Source: Betaproteobacteria bacterium Ga0077532 (lineage in GTDB: Bacteria > Pseudomonadota > Gammaproteobacteria > Burkholderiales > Ga0077523). From it: a stretch of DNA of 64,000 nucleotides. The stretch is from the NCBI GenBank assembly GCA_001464895.1, contig LNEE01000062.1, forward strand, positions 252,333-316,332. The letters run 5' to 3'. This document shows positions 28,626 through 37,494 of this stretch, one piece after another. The notes beneath the pieces are model-generated. The model was not told the DNA's origin and searched no databases. It saw only the letters and a program-made list of their open reading frames with translations. Both the position numbers and the translations under genes were made by a program. Within the stretch, counting starts at the first letter, position 1. Each line of letters starts with the position of its first letter.

Positions 28626-30484
28626 ACGGTCTGCACCCGGATGACCGCGCCATCGCCGATCGCGTCATTGATGGCAGGGATCAGGCTGTCGCGGATGGCG
28701 GCGGCCGAGAACACGTCCTGACCGCTCAGGTTGATGTTCACCTCGCGCGTCTGCTGCAGCACGCCCTGGTTGGGCGCGGTGTACGGCACAGTTCCGGCGC
28801 CGGCGCTGGTCACAGGCCCGGTGGTCCCGCCGGACGAGAGCACCGGCGAGCCGCTGGCGCTCCCGAAGCTCGTGGAGCGGATCGCCTGCACTCGCGCGAA
28901 GCCCACCGCGATCGCCGCCGCTGCCGCTGCAGCGCCGAGGCCCGGGCCGATGACCGGAATCGACGCGAGCGCGGCATACGCGCCTTGGGCTGCGCGGTAG
29001 GTCTGGATGATCGTTTCCGCCACGGCACCGGCCTTGCCGATCTCGAAGAGCGCGCGGCTCTTCGTCTGCATCAGACCGCCCAGCTGGCCGAAGAAGAAGC
29101 TCGCGGACTCCAGCGACATCTTGTCGTACTGCTGCCCGATGGTGAACCGGACCGAACGCGCGTCGCGGTCGTAGTTACGCAGCCGGATGTGGTGCTCGCG
29201 AGTCTTCTCCTCCACGCGGTTTTGGTGCACGTCGAGGGCGTCTTCGGCCTCCTTGCCCTTAGCTGTCACCACCTCGGCGCCGGGCGTGATGTCGGACCAG
29301 AAGCCCGGCGGGTTGTCGCTCCGGTCGCCGAACGCGGTGCGCATCATCCCGCCGCCACCGTCCTCGCCCCCGAACGACTGCTTCCGGAACTGGCCCTGCG
29401 GCTTCGCCTGCAGCTCCTTGATGCCGAGCAGACGCCGGTAGTTCTCGCCGGACTTCTCCATCAACGCATCGAGGTCGGCGCCGATCTCCTTCCCGATGCG
29501 CCACGCTTCCTTGAACTCGCCCTTGACCACCGCGCCGATGACCGCAGCCGCGCCACCGACCAAGCGGCCGAGAATGCCGAAGCCATCGCCCGCCACCTGC
29601 ACGGCGAGCGCTATCGCCTTGAGCGTTGCGATGAGGCCGGTGGCGACGGCGTCGAGCAGGCCCGATGCCTTGAGGGTGCGCTGGAACGAATCGATCAGCG
29701 GGACGAACGCGGGCACCAGCTCGTTGGTCACCCGCACGGTGATGCCGCGGAAGTTCGCGGCCAGGCGGTCGAGCGAGTCGTTGAACTGGCCGGCGGCACT
29801 GGCGGGGCCGGATTGGATCACGATGCCCAGCTCCTGCGCCTCGGTCAGCAGCGCCCGCACGTTCTTCGAGCCACCTTCCAGCACCTGCGCCATATCCCCT
29901 GCGGCCTTGCCGAAGATGTCGGTGGCGAAACGCCCCCGGTCCATCGCGCTCGGCACCCGCTCCAGGGCGTCTGCGATTGCCAGCACTGCGGCCTCGCCGC
30001 CCATGTTGGCGAGCTTCTCGGCGTCGAGGCCCAGCTCGGCGAGAGCCTTCTTCGCGGGGCCGGCGTTGTCGGCGGCCTTGGACAGGTTGTTGTTCATGTT
30101 GCCGAGCGCCTTCGTCAGCTGATCGCTGCTGACGCCAGCCAGCTTCGCAGCCCACTCCATGCCCGTGAGGAACTCGGTGGTGACGCCGACCTTCTTGGCC
30201 GTCTCGTCCGCCTTGTCGGCCGCGGCGATCCCGCTCTTCAGCATCGCGATCCCGAACGCAGCCGCTGCCGTGGCCGCCGCGCCCAGGGCAACGCCGATCT
30301 TCCCGACGGCCACCGTGCTCTTCTCGGCCGACTCCTCCGTCTTCTTCCCGGAGTCTTCCGCTGCCTTGCCCGAGGTGGTGAAGGTCTGCTTCGCCTTCTC
30401 AGCGAACCCCGAGAGCACGGCGGTGGCCTCGTCCCGCATCCGCAGGATCGTCTCGAACGTGCCGCCGTTACTCTGGATAGCCAA
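28622..30484 (-). CDS. tail tape measure protein
   Basis: A 620-residue protein that sets tail length. The N-terminus (ILRMRDEATAVLSGFAEKAKQTF) is the usual helical opening, followed by coiled-coil regions (KAAEDSGKKTEESAEKS) and at least two hydrophobic segments (VGKIGVALGAAATAAAAFGIAML and IPVIGPGLGAAAAAAAIAVGFA). By the rule of about 0.15 nm per residue the tail would be near 90 nm (inference). The start is a TTG at 30484, overlapping the end of the frameshifted chaperone by 17 bp. A tape measure with chaperone pair and no sheath gene supports a long non-contractile tail. Confidence 0.85.
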   Translation of the reverse strand: MAIQSNGGTFETILRMRDEATAVLSGFAEKAKQTFTTSGKAAEDSGKKTEESAEKSTVAVGKIGVALGAAATAAAAFGIAMLKSGIAAADKADETAKKVGVTTEFLTGMEWAAKLAGVSSDQLTKALGNMNNNLSKAADNAGPAKKALAELGLDAEKLANMGGEAAVLAIADALERVPSAMDRGRFATDIFGKAAGDMAQVLEGGSKNVRALLTEAQELGIVIQSGPASAAGQFNDSLDRLAANFRGITVRVTNELVPAFVPLIDSFQRTLKASGLLDAVATGLIATLKAIALAVQVAGDGFGILGRLVGGAAAVIGAVVKGEFKEAWRIGKEIGADLDALMEKSGENYRRLLGIKELQAKPQGQFRKQSFGGEDGGGGMMRTAFGDRSDNPPGFWSDITPGAEVVTAKGKEAEDALDVHQNRVEEKTREHHIRLRNYDRDARSVRFTIGQQYDKMSLESASFFFGQLGGLMQTKSRALFEIGKAGAVAETIIQTYRAAQGAYAALASIPVIGPGLGAAAAAAAIAVGFARVQAIRSTSFGSASGSPVLSSGGTTGPVTSAGAGTVPYTAPNQGVLQQTREVNINLSGQDVFSAAAIRDSLIPAINDAIGDGAVIRVQTV

Positions 30485-31273
30485 TGGCCGCCCTCATCTG
30501 TTCTTCACGATCCGCCCGGGCCTTGGCCACGGCGGGTTCCACTGCCTCCATCGCCTGCACCCACGCGGCGTCCTGCTCGGCCCAGCCTCCGGCGCGGGGC
30601 AGGACTCCCCGCTCGAACATCGCCCAAGCTCGTAGCCACTCGTGCTCGGTCTGGGTGAGCAGCACGGGGCAGGTCTCCCCCTCCACGCCTTCCGCGTCAT
30701 CGCGCCAGGCCACCGGCGCCGGCTCGATGCAGCGCAGCGGGTAGTCGGGTCGCCGCGGGCAGTGGTCGCACGTGCCGCCCAGCACCCACGCCCGGGCGGC
30801 ACGGGCTAGTTTTTTCGGTCGGTGTCCCGCAACGAGGAGAACGCGAGCACGGCGTTCCCCAGCTCGATGAGCCACTCCAGATTCGTACAGCGCTCCACGA
30901 ACTCCGCACCGGTCAACTCGACCGCGTTGCCGTGCTCGTCCACCAGGCCGCGGATCCGCTCGATGCCGAGCGCGGCCGCGCGGCCCATCTGCGTGGCTGT
31001 ACCGGCGGTGCGCAGCGCGTCGTCGTCGTCAGGGAGCAGCCGGTCGATCTCCTCGCGCTCGGCGGCGGAGAGCTCGCGCTCCTCCGCCCGGGCGTTGCGC
31101 CGGACCGTCTCCACACGCATGGCCACATGGATGGGCACGGGCGATAGCTCCACCACGCGGGCCAGCTGCTCGCTGGTGAGCCGCCGGAGCACGAAGTGCG
31201 TGGGTGCGTCGCTGTCGCGATCGCACTCGAGCACGTAGTCACTACGGGTGTCAGCGCGGCCGATGCGGATCAT
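30468..31273 (-). CDS. tail assembly chaperone, frameshifted long form (GT-like)
   Basis: A -1 frameshift at AAAAAAC (30809-30815, minus strand) joins the 155-residue short form to 113 more residues read as LARAARAWVLGGTCDHC..., ending at 30468, for a total near 268 residues. The added part has a CDHC...RC...C cysteine set and a helical end. The layout, in which a short frame ends one codon after a slippery heptamer and a second frame overlaps it just upstream of the tape measure, is the hallmark of siphovirus tail chaperones (lambda G/GT). The extension has no start or RBS of its own in a sensible position, which supports production by frameshift. Confidence 0.8.
30806..31273 (-). CDS. tail assembly chaperone, short form (G-like)
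   Basis: A 155-residue protein made without the frameshift, stopping with TAG at 30806 directly after AAAAAAC. Acidic and helical (AEERELSAAEREEIDRLLPDDDDAL), as expected for a protein that coats the tape measure before tube assembly and is absent from the virion. It begins with ATG at 31273, overlapping the stop of the major tail protein, so the two are translated together. Confidence 0.8.
   Translation of the reverse strand: MIRIGRADTRSDYVLECDRDSDAPTHFVLRRLTSEQLARVVELSPVPIHVAMRVETVRRNARAEERELSAAEREEIDRLLPDDDDALRTAGTATQMGRAAALGIERIRGLVDEHGNAVELTGAEFVERCTNLEWLIELGNAVLAFSSLRDTDRKN
30809..30815 (-). other. -1 ribosomal frameshift site AAAAAAC
   Basis: On the minus strand the zero frame reads CGA AAA AAC TAG, so A-AAA-AAC fits the X-XXY-YYZ slippery form exactly, with the stop codon next. 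After slipping one base back, reading continues CTA GCC CGT into the 113-codon extension. A stop immediately 3' and GC-rich DNA able to fold (GCCCGTGCCGCCCGGGCG) favour slipping. Confidence 0.8.
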
Positions 31274-32223
31274 GGAAGCACCGCCGTCCACTCGATCTCG
31301 TAGGCGTCGTCGGATGTCGTCTCCACCAGCTGGTACTTGCGCTGGGACACGATCTGACCGGCCCGCGTCTGCCGCGAGATCTCCTGCGGCACCGCGTTGG
31401 GCGCGGTGAAGACCAAGGTCTCGCCCAGCTCGTTGGTGAACGTGGCCACCAGGGAGAACCCGGTCGCATTGGTGAGCGCCACCCACTCGGCCGTGGTGGC
31501 CACCGAGCGCGGATCCACCGTGATGGTGGGCATGCGGTCCACGACATTGAACTCGTGCAGCCCGGTCTCGTACGCCTCTTCGGCCTTCACGCCCGCGTCG
31601 AACGTGAACGAACCGATGTTGAGCGTCGACCCATCGCTGAACGACAGCAGCGTGCTGGTGGCGCGGAAGACCTTCTGCGTGGGTGCCGTGAACGCCGGGA
31701 TCGTCGCCGTGGAGGGTGCGGTGTACTGCGACTGGACCTTGCCCTTCACCTTCAGCGCCTGGCCCAGCTGGGCTTCGAACGAAAGATCGTTCACGGCGCC
31801 GATCAGCTTCCACAGCAGACCGTCCTCGTAGAAGTACGCGGTGGCGCTCTTCAGGTTCGCCGCCACCGACGTGGGCGTGTAGGTGGCGCTGCGCGGCGTG
31901 CTCGTGCCGTTGCCCGCGGTGGCCACCGCGTGGCCGGAGGCCATCAGCAGCGGGTGAATGTCGGGGTTCACCAGCGCGCCCGTGCCCACGCCCAGCCCGC
32001 GAACGCGGCCCGAGAAGTCGAGGCTGAGGCCCTGCTTGGTGGTGACCGGGGCGCCTGGGCCGAAGGTGCCTTTCAGTTCCCCCTCGGCGCGGTCCTGCTC
32101 CGTCGGTACGGTGATCTGCAGATCGCTGTCGGGGATGAGCAGGTTCGCGCCGACGGTGGGCGTGGGGTCCGTGCCCTTCGTGGTCTCGACCTCGTACAGG
32201 AACAGCTTGTTGCGTGCGAGCAT
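31270..32223 (-). CDS. major tail (tube) protein
   Basis: A 317-residue beta-rich protein directly upstream of the tail chaperones, which is the fixed place of the tube protein in siphoviruses. The N-terminus (LARNKLFLYEVETTKGTDPTPTVGANLLI) is typical of tube proteins of this type (phage tail tube TTP group). The C-terminal part (ITVDPRSVATTAEWVALTNATGFSLVATF) fits an added Ig-like domain. It starts with ATG at 32223, 3 bp after the terminator gene. Confidence 0.78.
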   Translation of the reverse strand: MLARNKLFLYEVETTKGTDPTPTVGANLLIPDSDLQITVPTEQDRAEGELKGTFGPGAPVTTKQGLSLDFSGRVRGLGVGTGALVNPDIHPLLMASGHAVATAGNGTSTPRSATYTPTSVAANLKSATAYFYEDGLLWKLIGAVNDLSFEAQLGQALKVKGKVQSQYTAPSTATIPAFTAPTQKVFRATSTLLSFSDGSTLNIGSFTFDAGVKAEEAYETGLHEFNVVDRMPTITVDPRSVATTAEWVALTNATGFSLVATFTNELGETLVFTAPNAVPQEISRQTRAGQIVSQRKYQLVETTSDDAYEIEWTAVLP

Positions 32224-32226
32224 GGC

Positions 32227-32703
32227 TCAGGGCTCCGTGGTTTCGGTGGTGAGGCGCAAGGTCGCGCGGTGGCAGAGCACGCCCGCGAGCAGCACGCTCT
32301 CTACGGCGTCCACCTGGATGCCGCTGGGGGCGTCGTCGAGGGTCATGTCGCGGACATCGAGCACCGTGCCGCCGAGTGTCCGGCCCGTGCGGAACGCCGT
32401 CGTGATCGCCTCGATCAAGGTCTGCAGCGCCTTCGCGGTCGCGTCCGCATCGTCGAGGGACAGGTACACGACCAGGCGCCAGTTGTGGATGCGCCGCACC
32501 GTGGCGATGTCGAGGTCCACCTCGCGGGTGGAAGCGCGGTCGAACCACAGCCCGCGAATGCGCCCGTCGGACGGGTCCTTGTAGAGGGCGAGGAACCCCG
32601 CCTGCTCCTTCGCGAAGCGCTCGTAATCATGGACGCGGCCGATGCCGGGGACAGCCTCGAGGCGGGCCTTGATGGCAGCGCGGATGGCGTCGAGCGAGGC
32701 CAT
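32227..32703 (-). CDS. tail terminator / tail completion protein
   Basis: A 158-residue alpha/beta protein between the HK97-gp10-like gene and the tube gene, the position of lambda U-type tail terminators. The N-terminal ASLDAIRAAIKARLEAVPGIGRVHDYERF and a central WRLVVYLSLDD are typical of this fold. The ATG at 32703 overlaps the previous stop (ATGA) and is preferred over the GTG one codon upstream. Confidence 0.65.
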   Translation of the reverse strand: MASLDAIRAAIKARLEAVPGIGRVHDYERFAKEQAGFLALYKDPSDGRIRGLWFDRASTREVDLDIATVRRIHNWRLVVYLSLDDADATAKALQTLIEAITTAFRTGRTLGGTVLDVRDMTLDDAPSGIQVDAVESVLLAGVLCHRATLRLTTETTEP

Positions 32704-33209
32704 CACACGCCTCCGGACAGGCGCTGGTAGATGCGTTCCACCGCGGCCGTGCCGATCTGCGTGATCTGCTGGCGGGTGCGCGTGATCGCGTCGCGGAACA
32801 TGCCCGCGCCGCGCGTGCCCTTGTAGCCGATCTTGCGCTGGACGCTGCGGGCCACTTCCTCGACCGTGTCGTCCGGCCCCAGCGTCAACTTCGCCCGCAC
32901 CCAGTCCTCCAGCGGGGCGAGCGGCGCCCAGTGCGGCTTGGTGCCCAGCTCCACCGCCGCCGCGTAGTTGAGCGGCGAGAACACCGCGGCCTGCTGGGCT
33001 TCCTGGTCGTCGCGACGTTCGAACGTGATCGACGCCTGCAGCGTGCCGCCCACGCCCTTCGGCGTGAACTCCTTCACCTCACGTTGCAGCAGGAACGCGG
33101 ACTCATCGAGTGCCAGGCCGATCTCCGCCCGCGCTACCTCGGGCGCGGTGGCCAGCACCTCGGCGTAGCGCACTGCGGGGATCACGTCGAATGCCAGGCG
33201 CCCGGCCAT
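32703..33209 (-). CDS. HK97 gp10-like neck / head-tail joining protein
   Basis: A 168-residue protein with the HK97 gp10 pattern: LQREVKEFTPKGVGGTLQASI (the T-P-x-x-T-G-x-L-x-x-S motif region) and YAAAVELGTKPHWAP. In HK97-type phages this protein joins head and tail. ATG/stop overlaps on both sides show coupled translation with the adaptor gene and the terminator gene. Confidence 0.78.
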   Translation of the reverse strand: MAGRLAFDVIPAVRYAEVLATAPEVARAEIGLALDESAFLLQREVKEFTPKGVGGTLQASITFERRDDQEAQQAAVFSPLNYAAAVELGTKPHWAPLAPLEDWVRAKLTLGPDDTVEEVARSVQRKIGYKGTRGAGMFRDAITRTRQQITQIGTAAVERIYQRLSGGV

Positions 33210-33886
33210 CAGCGGTACCGCGCCGGATGCGTGAGGCGATCGCGGCCCTGGTTGTCGTACGCGTTCCAGTTCACCGTCGTGCCGCCTGCCGCATTGGCCT
33301 TCGGGTCGAGGCCGAGCCCATCGAAGTACCGCTGGCGCAAGTGCTTTGCCCGAGCGGCAAACTCGCGCGGCCGGGACGAGTGATCGACGCTATCGGCCTG
33401 GATGGTGGAGTCGCCCGAGCCGCTGTAGAGGCTGGCCAGCTGATCGCACAGCAGCGCCGCGGCCCAGCAGCACACAGGCTCGCGATGCTCCACGGGGATC
33501 GTGTCGGTGCTGCCGTCCAGCTGGTGCCGCACCGAGAACGTGATGCGCAGGACGGCGCCCACGTTGACGGCGTCGAGCAGCATGATCTTCCGCGTCTGGG
33601 CCGCGTCGAGATACAGCGAGTACCGCTCCGGCGAGAGCAGCGTGGGCGGCACGCGGCCCACGGGGGTCTCGATGCTCGAAATGGTCGAGTAGTCGGCCTG
33701 CCACCCGGCGGGCAGACCGATGAACTGCTGTGCAGACGCCGTCACGTCCTCGGCCCGGGGCCGCGGGCGGTCCTGCCCGTAACGGGTCACCGCGTTGGCG
33801 ATGGCCGTGTCGCGGTCGTTCACCGACAGACGCGTGGCGTCGTCGCGGACGAGGGCAAGGGTGAGGGTCTGGAAGTCGGAGAGCAT
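33209..33886 (-). CDS. head-tail connector (adaptor) protein
   Basis: A 225-residue mostly helical protein directly after the capsid gene, matching the place of gp6/gp15-like adaptors that bind the portal ring. The middle part (YSTISSIETPVGRVPPTLLSPERYSLYLDAAQTRKI) is beta-rich. The assignment rests on order and size; no catalytic motif is seen. Confidence 0.6.
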   Translation of the reverse strand: MLSDFQTLTLALVRDDATRLSVNDRDTAIANAVTRYGQDRPRPRAEDVTASAQQFIGLPAGWQADYSTISSIETPVGRVPPTLLSPERYSLYLDAAQTRKIMLLDAVNVGAVLRITFSVRHQLDGSTDTIPVEHREPVCCWAAALLCDQLASLYSGSGDSTIQADSVDHSSRPREFAARAKHLRQRYFDGLGLDPKANAAGGTTVNWNAYDNQGRDRLTHPARYR

Positions 33887-33904
33887 GTGTGGGGCTTCGA
33901 AAAG

Positions 33905-33930
33905 CGGGGCGGGCCCGTGGGACCGCCCCG
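33905..33930 (-). terminator. Rho-independent-type terminator after the capsid gene
   Basis: On the minus strand CGGGGCGG (33930-33923) pairs with CCGCCCCG (33912-33905) around a 10-base loop and is followed by CTTTTCG. It sits in the 73 bp gap between the capsid stop (33960) and the connector gene. Partial termination here would give more capsid than tail message. Confidence 0.65.
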
Positions 33931-33959
33931 AAGCACTACCCCTCGCTCACGTTTATGGG

Positions 33960-36248
33960 TTAGCCGGCGACCACGGCCTTGTAGCCGCCGCGGAAGTTGT
34001 GCACCTGGCCACCGTAGATGTGCCGGATCTTGTAGGTGTGCTGGTCGTTGCTGAAGAGCGACCCCACGTTCGGCATGTCCTGCACGAAGAGCTCCGGATC
34101 CTCATTGCCGTCGAGGAAGCCGATCTCGATCGAGGGCAACTCGCGCGGGTCGGCGAACGCGGCCCAGTCCGTCACGTCGGTCCAGTACGGCACCGCGATG
34201 ATCTGCACCCGCTGGTTCTGCACGAAGTTCGGGTCGTTGTTCGTCGTGCGGACAAACAGGTTGGTGGCTGCCTCTTCGAGATCCACAGGCACCAGCAGCG
34301 TCCGCGGCGGGATGCCCAGGCGCTTGCTGGAGCCGGCCTCGGTCTGCTTCATCATGGCGAGCCGTGCAGCGGACCAGCTGGTGGCGTCGAGCGCCGCCGA
34401 ACCGAGGTTGCCGTGGGTCGCATGGAAGAAGGCGACCGAGTCGTAGAGCGTCGGGTTCGTGCGCACGAAGTCGAAGACGAACTCGTAGAGCGTCCGCTTC
34501 GATGCAAAGGCCATGCGGCGCGGGATCTCGCGAACGGCGCGCACGTCGTCGTTGCGGATCACCTCGAGCGTCACGGTCTCCGTGCCGCCGCGCTTCGTCA
34601 CCGCGTACGTGGCCTTCTCGTCGTCGGGCGAGGTCAGCGGGTTGTAGGGGCCCGCTTCCGCCACCGCCGGCAGGTTGCCGTAGCCGCCCATCCGGGTGAT
34701 CTCGTTCGTGCGGAAGTCCGAGATCCGCATCGTGTTCACGATCTGGCGCCACGCGTCGTACTGAATCAGCTGCGCGTAGTCGTCGATCATCCGGCGCTGC
34801 ATCGCGGCACCCAGCACGTCGGCCAGCGCCGTCATGTTGATGGCTTCGCGGAACGCCAGGGAGGCGTCGCCCGCAGCCTCCGCCAGGCGGGCGCGATCGC
34901 AGTCGGCAATGCGGCCGGTCACGCGGCGATCACCGGTGGTCTCGATGTACGCCTCGCGCAGCGAGAGCGAGCCCTTCACGCCACCGAAGAAGTCGTCCCA
35001 CATCTTGTCGATGGTCAGCTTCCGGTCCTCCGCGCGGGCCCCGGTGCCGAAGTCAGGCAGGACTACGTTGCCCGACTCCACGAACCGGCTGAGGTACGCG
35101 CGCTCCGCGTCGATCGCGGCGGTCACGTCGGCCTCGGTGAAGCGGGTGCGGGCGTCCAGCGTAGCCTGCACGCGGTCCTTCGCGGCCTGCGGGAGGTTCG
35201 AGGCAGCGATGGTGGCGCGCGCCCCGAAGCGGGCCTCCACCATGCGCAGATCGTCCGCCGTCACGGCCTCGGCCACGCGCACTGGGGTGGCGGGCGTCGC
35301 CAGCTCGGCCACGGCTTCGGTGTAGCGCTGTTCGAGTTCGTCGTCGGTGAGAGCTTCGATGTCCGCGATCTTCGCGGCCGTCTTCGGCGCCTGCTTGATT
35401 TTCGCGATGAGTCGCGCTCGCATGGGGTCAGTCTCCTGGGTAGCCTCGATGAGGCGAACGAACGCTCCGCCGGCAGACGGTTCGACGATCACGTCGACGG
35501 AACGGATACGGGTGAACTGGGTGGCCTCGCGGAAGGTCTTGCCGCCCGCGGTGCGCTTGCGGGCCTTCGCATCGGCGTCGATCGACAGGCCCATCAGGTC
35601 CTTCTTGCCGCGCTTCCACGCATCGACCAGAGGGCCACGCACAGCGGCGGACTCCACCAGGTGCAACGTGCCGCGCACCTCGCCGGTGTCGGTACCGGTC
35701 GAGCCCTCGACGAACGTGGGGCTCGAGATCCACCCCACGATGTTCCGGACGTCCTTCGCCTCGCCGGCGATGTGATCGCGGTCGGACTTCGCAAACACCT
35801 TCACGCCGTCGAACATCGGCGCGGCCTCGCGCAGCACGGCGTCGGTGTAGTAGTTCGCGTTCTTCGAGGCGCCGCCGCGGATGAGCACCACCTCCCACTG
35901 CAGGCCCTCGTCGTCCTTCGCTTCCAGGAAGGCGCTGTCGGCGGCACCGGTGGCCTCGGCCATCCGCACCGGGTCGAAGCTCTGCACCACCTCGGTGGGC
36001 TCGCCGATGGTGACGACGTTGTCGGCGCCGATGGTGTACGGGTAGGCGTAGTGGCGGGCATCGCGCATCGCCACCACCCGGTCGGGGTACATGGCCACGG
36101 CGTAGACGCTCCAGCGGTCCACACCCAGCTTCGCGGCGAGTGCCAGGCGCACCAGTTCCATGACCTGGCTGAACTCGGAGGAGGACGCCTCCGCGACGCG
36201 GATCGCGTCCGGAGACTTGAGGCCGGCGACGGGGATGGGCAGCTTCAT
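33960..36248 (-). CDS. fused prohead protease and major capsid protein
   Basis: A 762-residue protein. The first 270 residues read as an HK97-type prohead protease: VEVVLIRGGASKN, DRDHIAGE (H159) and KKDLMGLSIDADA (S222) supply a candidate His/Ser pair. About 270-400 is charged and helical and could be the scaffold. From about 400 the chain matches Mu-like gpT major capsid proteins (AINMTALADVLGAAMQRRMIDDY, KTYEFVFDF-like segment, and the end NDQHTYKIRHIYGGQVHNFRGGYKAVVAG). Mu encodes protease/scaffold I/Z and T separately; here they are one frame, so mature capsid protein would arise by self-cleavage. Followed by a terminator. Confidence 0.85.
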   Translation of the reverse strand: MKLPIPVAGLKSPDAIRVAEASSSEFSQVMELVRLALAAKLGVDRWSVYAVAMYPDRVVAMRDARHYAYPYTIGADNVVTIGEPTEVVQSFDPVRMAEATGAADSAFLEAKDDEGLQWEVVLIRGGASKNANYYTDAVLREAAPMFDGVKVFAKSDRDHIAGEAKDVRNIVGWISSPTFVEGSTGTDTGEVRGTLHLVESAAVRGPLVDAWKRGKKDLMGLSIDADAKARKRTAGGKTFREATQFTRIRSVDVIVEPSAGGAFVRLIEATQETDPMRARLIAKIKQAPKTAAKIADIEALTDDELEQRYTEAVAELATPATPVRVAEAVTADDLRMVEARFGARATIAASNLPQAAKDRVQATLDARTRFTEADVTAAIDAERAYLSRFVESGNVVLPDFGTGARAEDRKLTIDKMWDDFFGGVKGSLSLREAYIETTGDRRVTGRIADCDRARLAEAAGDASLAFREAINMTALADVLGAAMQRRMIDDYAQLIQYDAWRQIVNTMRISDFRTNEITRMGGYGNLPAVAEAGPYNPLTSPDDEKATYAVTKRGGTETVTLEVIRNDDVRAVREIPRRMAFASKRTLYEFVFDFVRTNPTLYDSVAFFHATHGNLGSAALDATSWSAARLAMMKQTEAGSSKRLGIPPRTLLVPVDLEEAATNLFVRTTNNDPNFVQNQRVQIIAVPYWTDVTDWAAFADPRELPSIEIGFLDGNEDPELFVQDMPNVGSLFSNDQHTYKIRHIYGGQVHNFRGGYKAVVAG

Positions 36249-36258
36249 CGGGGGCGGA

Positions 36259-36474
36259 CTACGCCTTCGCCTTGAGCGTGCCTTCCAGCTTCTCGCCGGC
36301 GGTCGTGACGACGACGATGCGGCCCTCGTCCGGGTACTCGCACCAGTCGAAGACGTCCGCGGCCTTGATGCTGACCTCGGTCGAGTTGCCTTCCTTGTCG
36401 GTGACGGTGCGCTTCACCAGTTGCGCCACCGCGCCGGGCTTGAGGGTGCTGTCCTTGCTGATGACTTTCGTCAC
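36259..36474 (-). CDS. small phage protein before the capsid gene
   Basis: A 71-residue protein (VTKVISKDSTLKPGAVAQLV...) with GGAG 8 bp before the GTG at 36474; the longer frame upstream has no such site. It is beta-rich with a CEYPDEGRIVVVTTAGEKLEG segment. It lies 10 bp before the fused protease-capsid gene. A role in the head (decoration or assembly) is possible from position only. Confidence 0.6.
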   Translation of the reverse strand: MTKVISKDSTLKPGAVAQLVKRTVTDKEGNSTEVSIKAADVFDWCEYPDEGRIVVVTTAGEKLEGTLKAKA

Positions 36475-36576
36475 GGGGCTCACTCCGGAGTGGGATCGAA
36501 TCGCTCTATGCGAGTGAGCCGAATTCTCCGCAGCGGCGCGACGCCCCTGCACGAATGGGATTGACTTCGAACGGCG

Positions 36577-37491
36577 CTACTTCGGGTCTTTCTTCGCCCG
36601 GGCGCGCGCCGCCACGAACGCCCGCTTCACCGGGTTGCGCAGCAGCTCGGCCGGCGTCAGTTCGTCATCGGTGAAGGGCTTGGCGCCCGGCGTGGAGACG
36701 GCCCACGAGGCCATGAACGGGATCGACTCGCACCCGCAGTTGATCGTCTCGCCCACGGGGCCCTTCGGGTCGCGCGGGTGCATGAGGCGCACCAGCTCGC
36801 CCTGCAGCGAGATGATCTCGAAGGGCTTGTCGACATCCTGGATCTGCCCGTCGATCGCGTCGTGCGTCGCGCGGCTGTGCTTCTTGCCACTGCGGCGCCA
36901 CTGCTTTTGCAGCCCTGGCAACGATGGTGCCGCCTGCGCCATGCGGTTCTGCGCGGCCACCGAGAAGGCGCGGCCCACCTCGGTGCGGACGATGTTGATG
37001 GCCCGCTGCCGCTGCCCGCCGAAGATCTCCACAAGCTTCGCGACCGCGTCGCCCGGCGACTGCGCGCCGATCACCACCAGCGCCAGCTCCGAGTTGATCT
37101 TGTTCGCCACCGTGGCCGAGATGTCTCGGATCTTCGAGACCATGAACGACTGCATGGCCGTCAGCTGTGCGGTGTCGAGGCCCGAGAGCGTGGCCTGGAC
37201 GATGGCGCCCGCAGGCCGGCGGGCAATGGTCTGGTCGACCAGGTCGACGCCGGCCTCCCATCCCTTCTTCGCGGCCTCCGTGACCACCGGCCCGGCGCCG
37301 CGCTCGAACACCGCCAGCTGCTGGGCGATCTGTCGCTCGAGCTGCGGCAGCGCCCAGCGCTGGTAGTCGGTGGGCTGGCCGGCGAGCGTGGCCTTGATCC
37401 GCGCCTGCGCCAGGCGCAGCAGCCGCACGATCTCGCGCTGCGTGTCCGTCTGCAGCTTGCTGCGACGGGCGAGGGGGCGAGGCCCGGCCAT
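36577..37491 (-). CDS. head morphogenesis protein (Mu F / SPP1 gp7 type)
   Basis: A 304-residue protein. The C-terminal half carries the family signature: AINIVRTEVGRAFSVAAQNRM, then KKHSRATHDAIDGQIQDVDKPFEI and NCGCESIPF. In SPP1 the relative gp7 binds the portal and acts in DNA ejection; in Mu gpF is needed for head assembly. In Mu it directly follows the portal; here nine fibre-like or unknown genes are placed between portal and this gene. Confidence 0.85.
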   Translation of the reverse strand: MAGPRPLARRSKLQTDTQREIVRLLRLAQARIKATLAGQPTDYQRWALPQLERQIAQQLAVFERGAGPVVTEAAKKGWEAGVDLVDQTIARRPAGAIVQATLSGLDTAQLTAMQSFMVSKIRDISATVANKINSELALVVIGAQSPGDAVAKLVEIFGGQRQRAINIVRTEVGRAFSVAAQNRMAQAAPSLPGLQKQWRRSGKKHSRATHDAIDGQIQDVDKPFEIISLQGELVRLMHPRDPKGPVGETINCGCESIPFMASWAVSTPGAKPFTDDELTPAELLRNPVKRAFVAARARAKKDPK

Positions 37492-37494
37492 GCG

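Noticed and set aside
28985-30658. 557-codon + strand frame over the tape measure gene
   Set aside because: The minus frame has the tape-measure features and operon overlaps; the + frame has none.
33795-36275. 826-codon + strand frame over the capsid gene
   Set aside because: Antisense shadow; the minus frame encodes the gpT-like capsid with a clear C-terminal signature.
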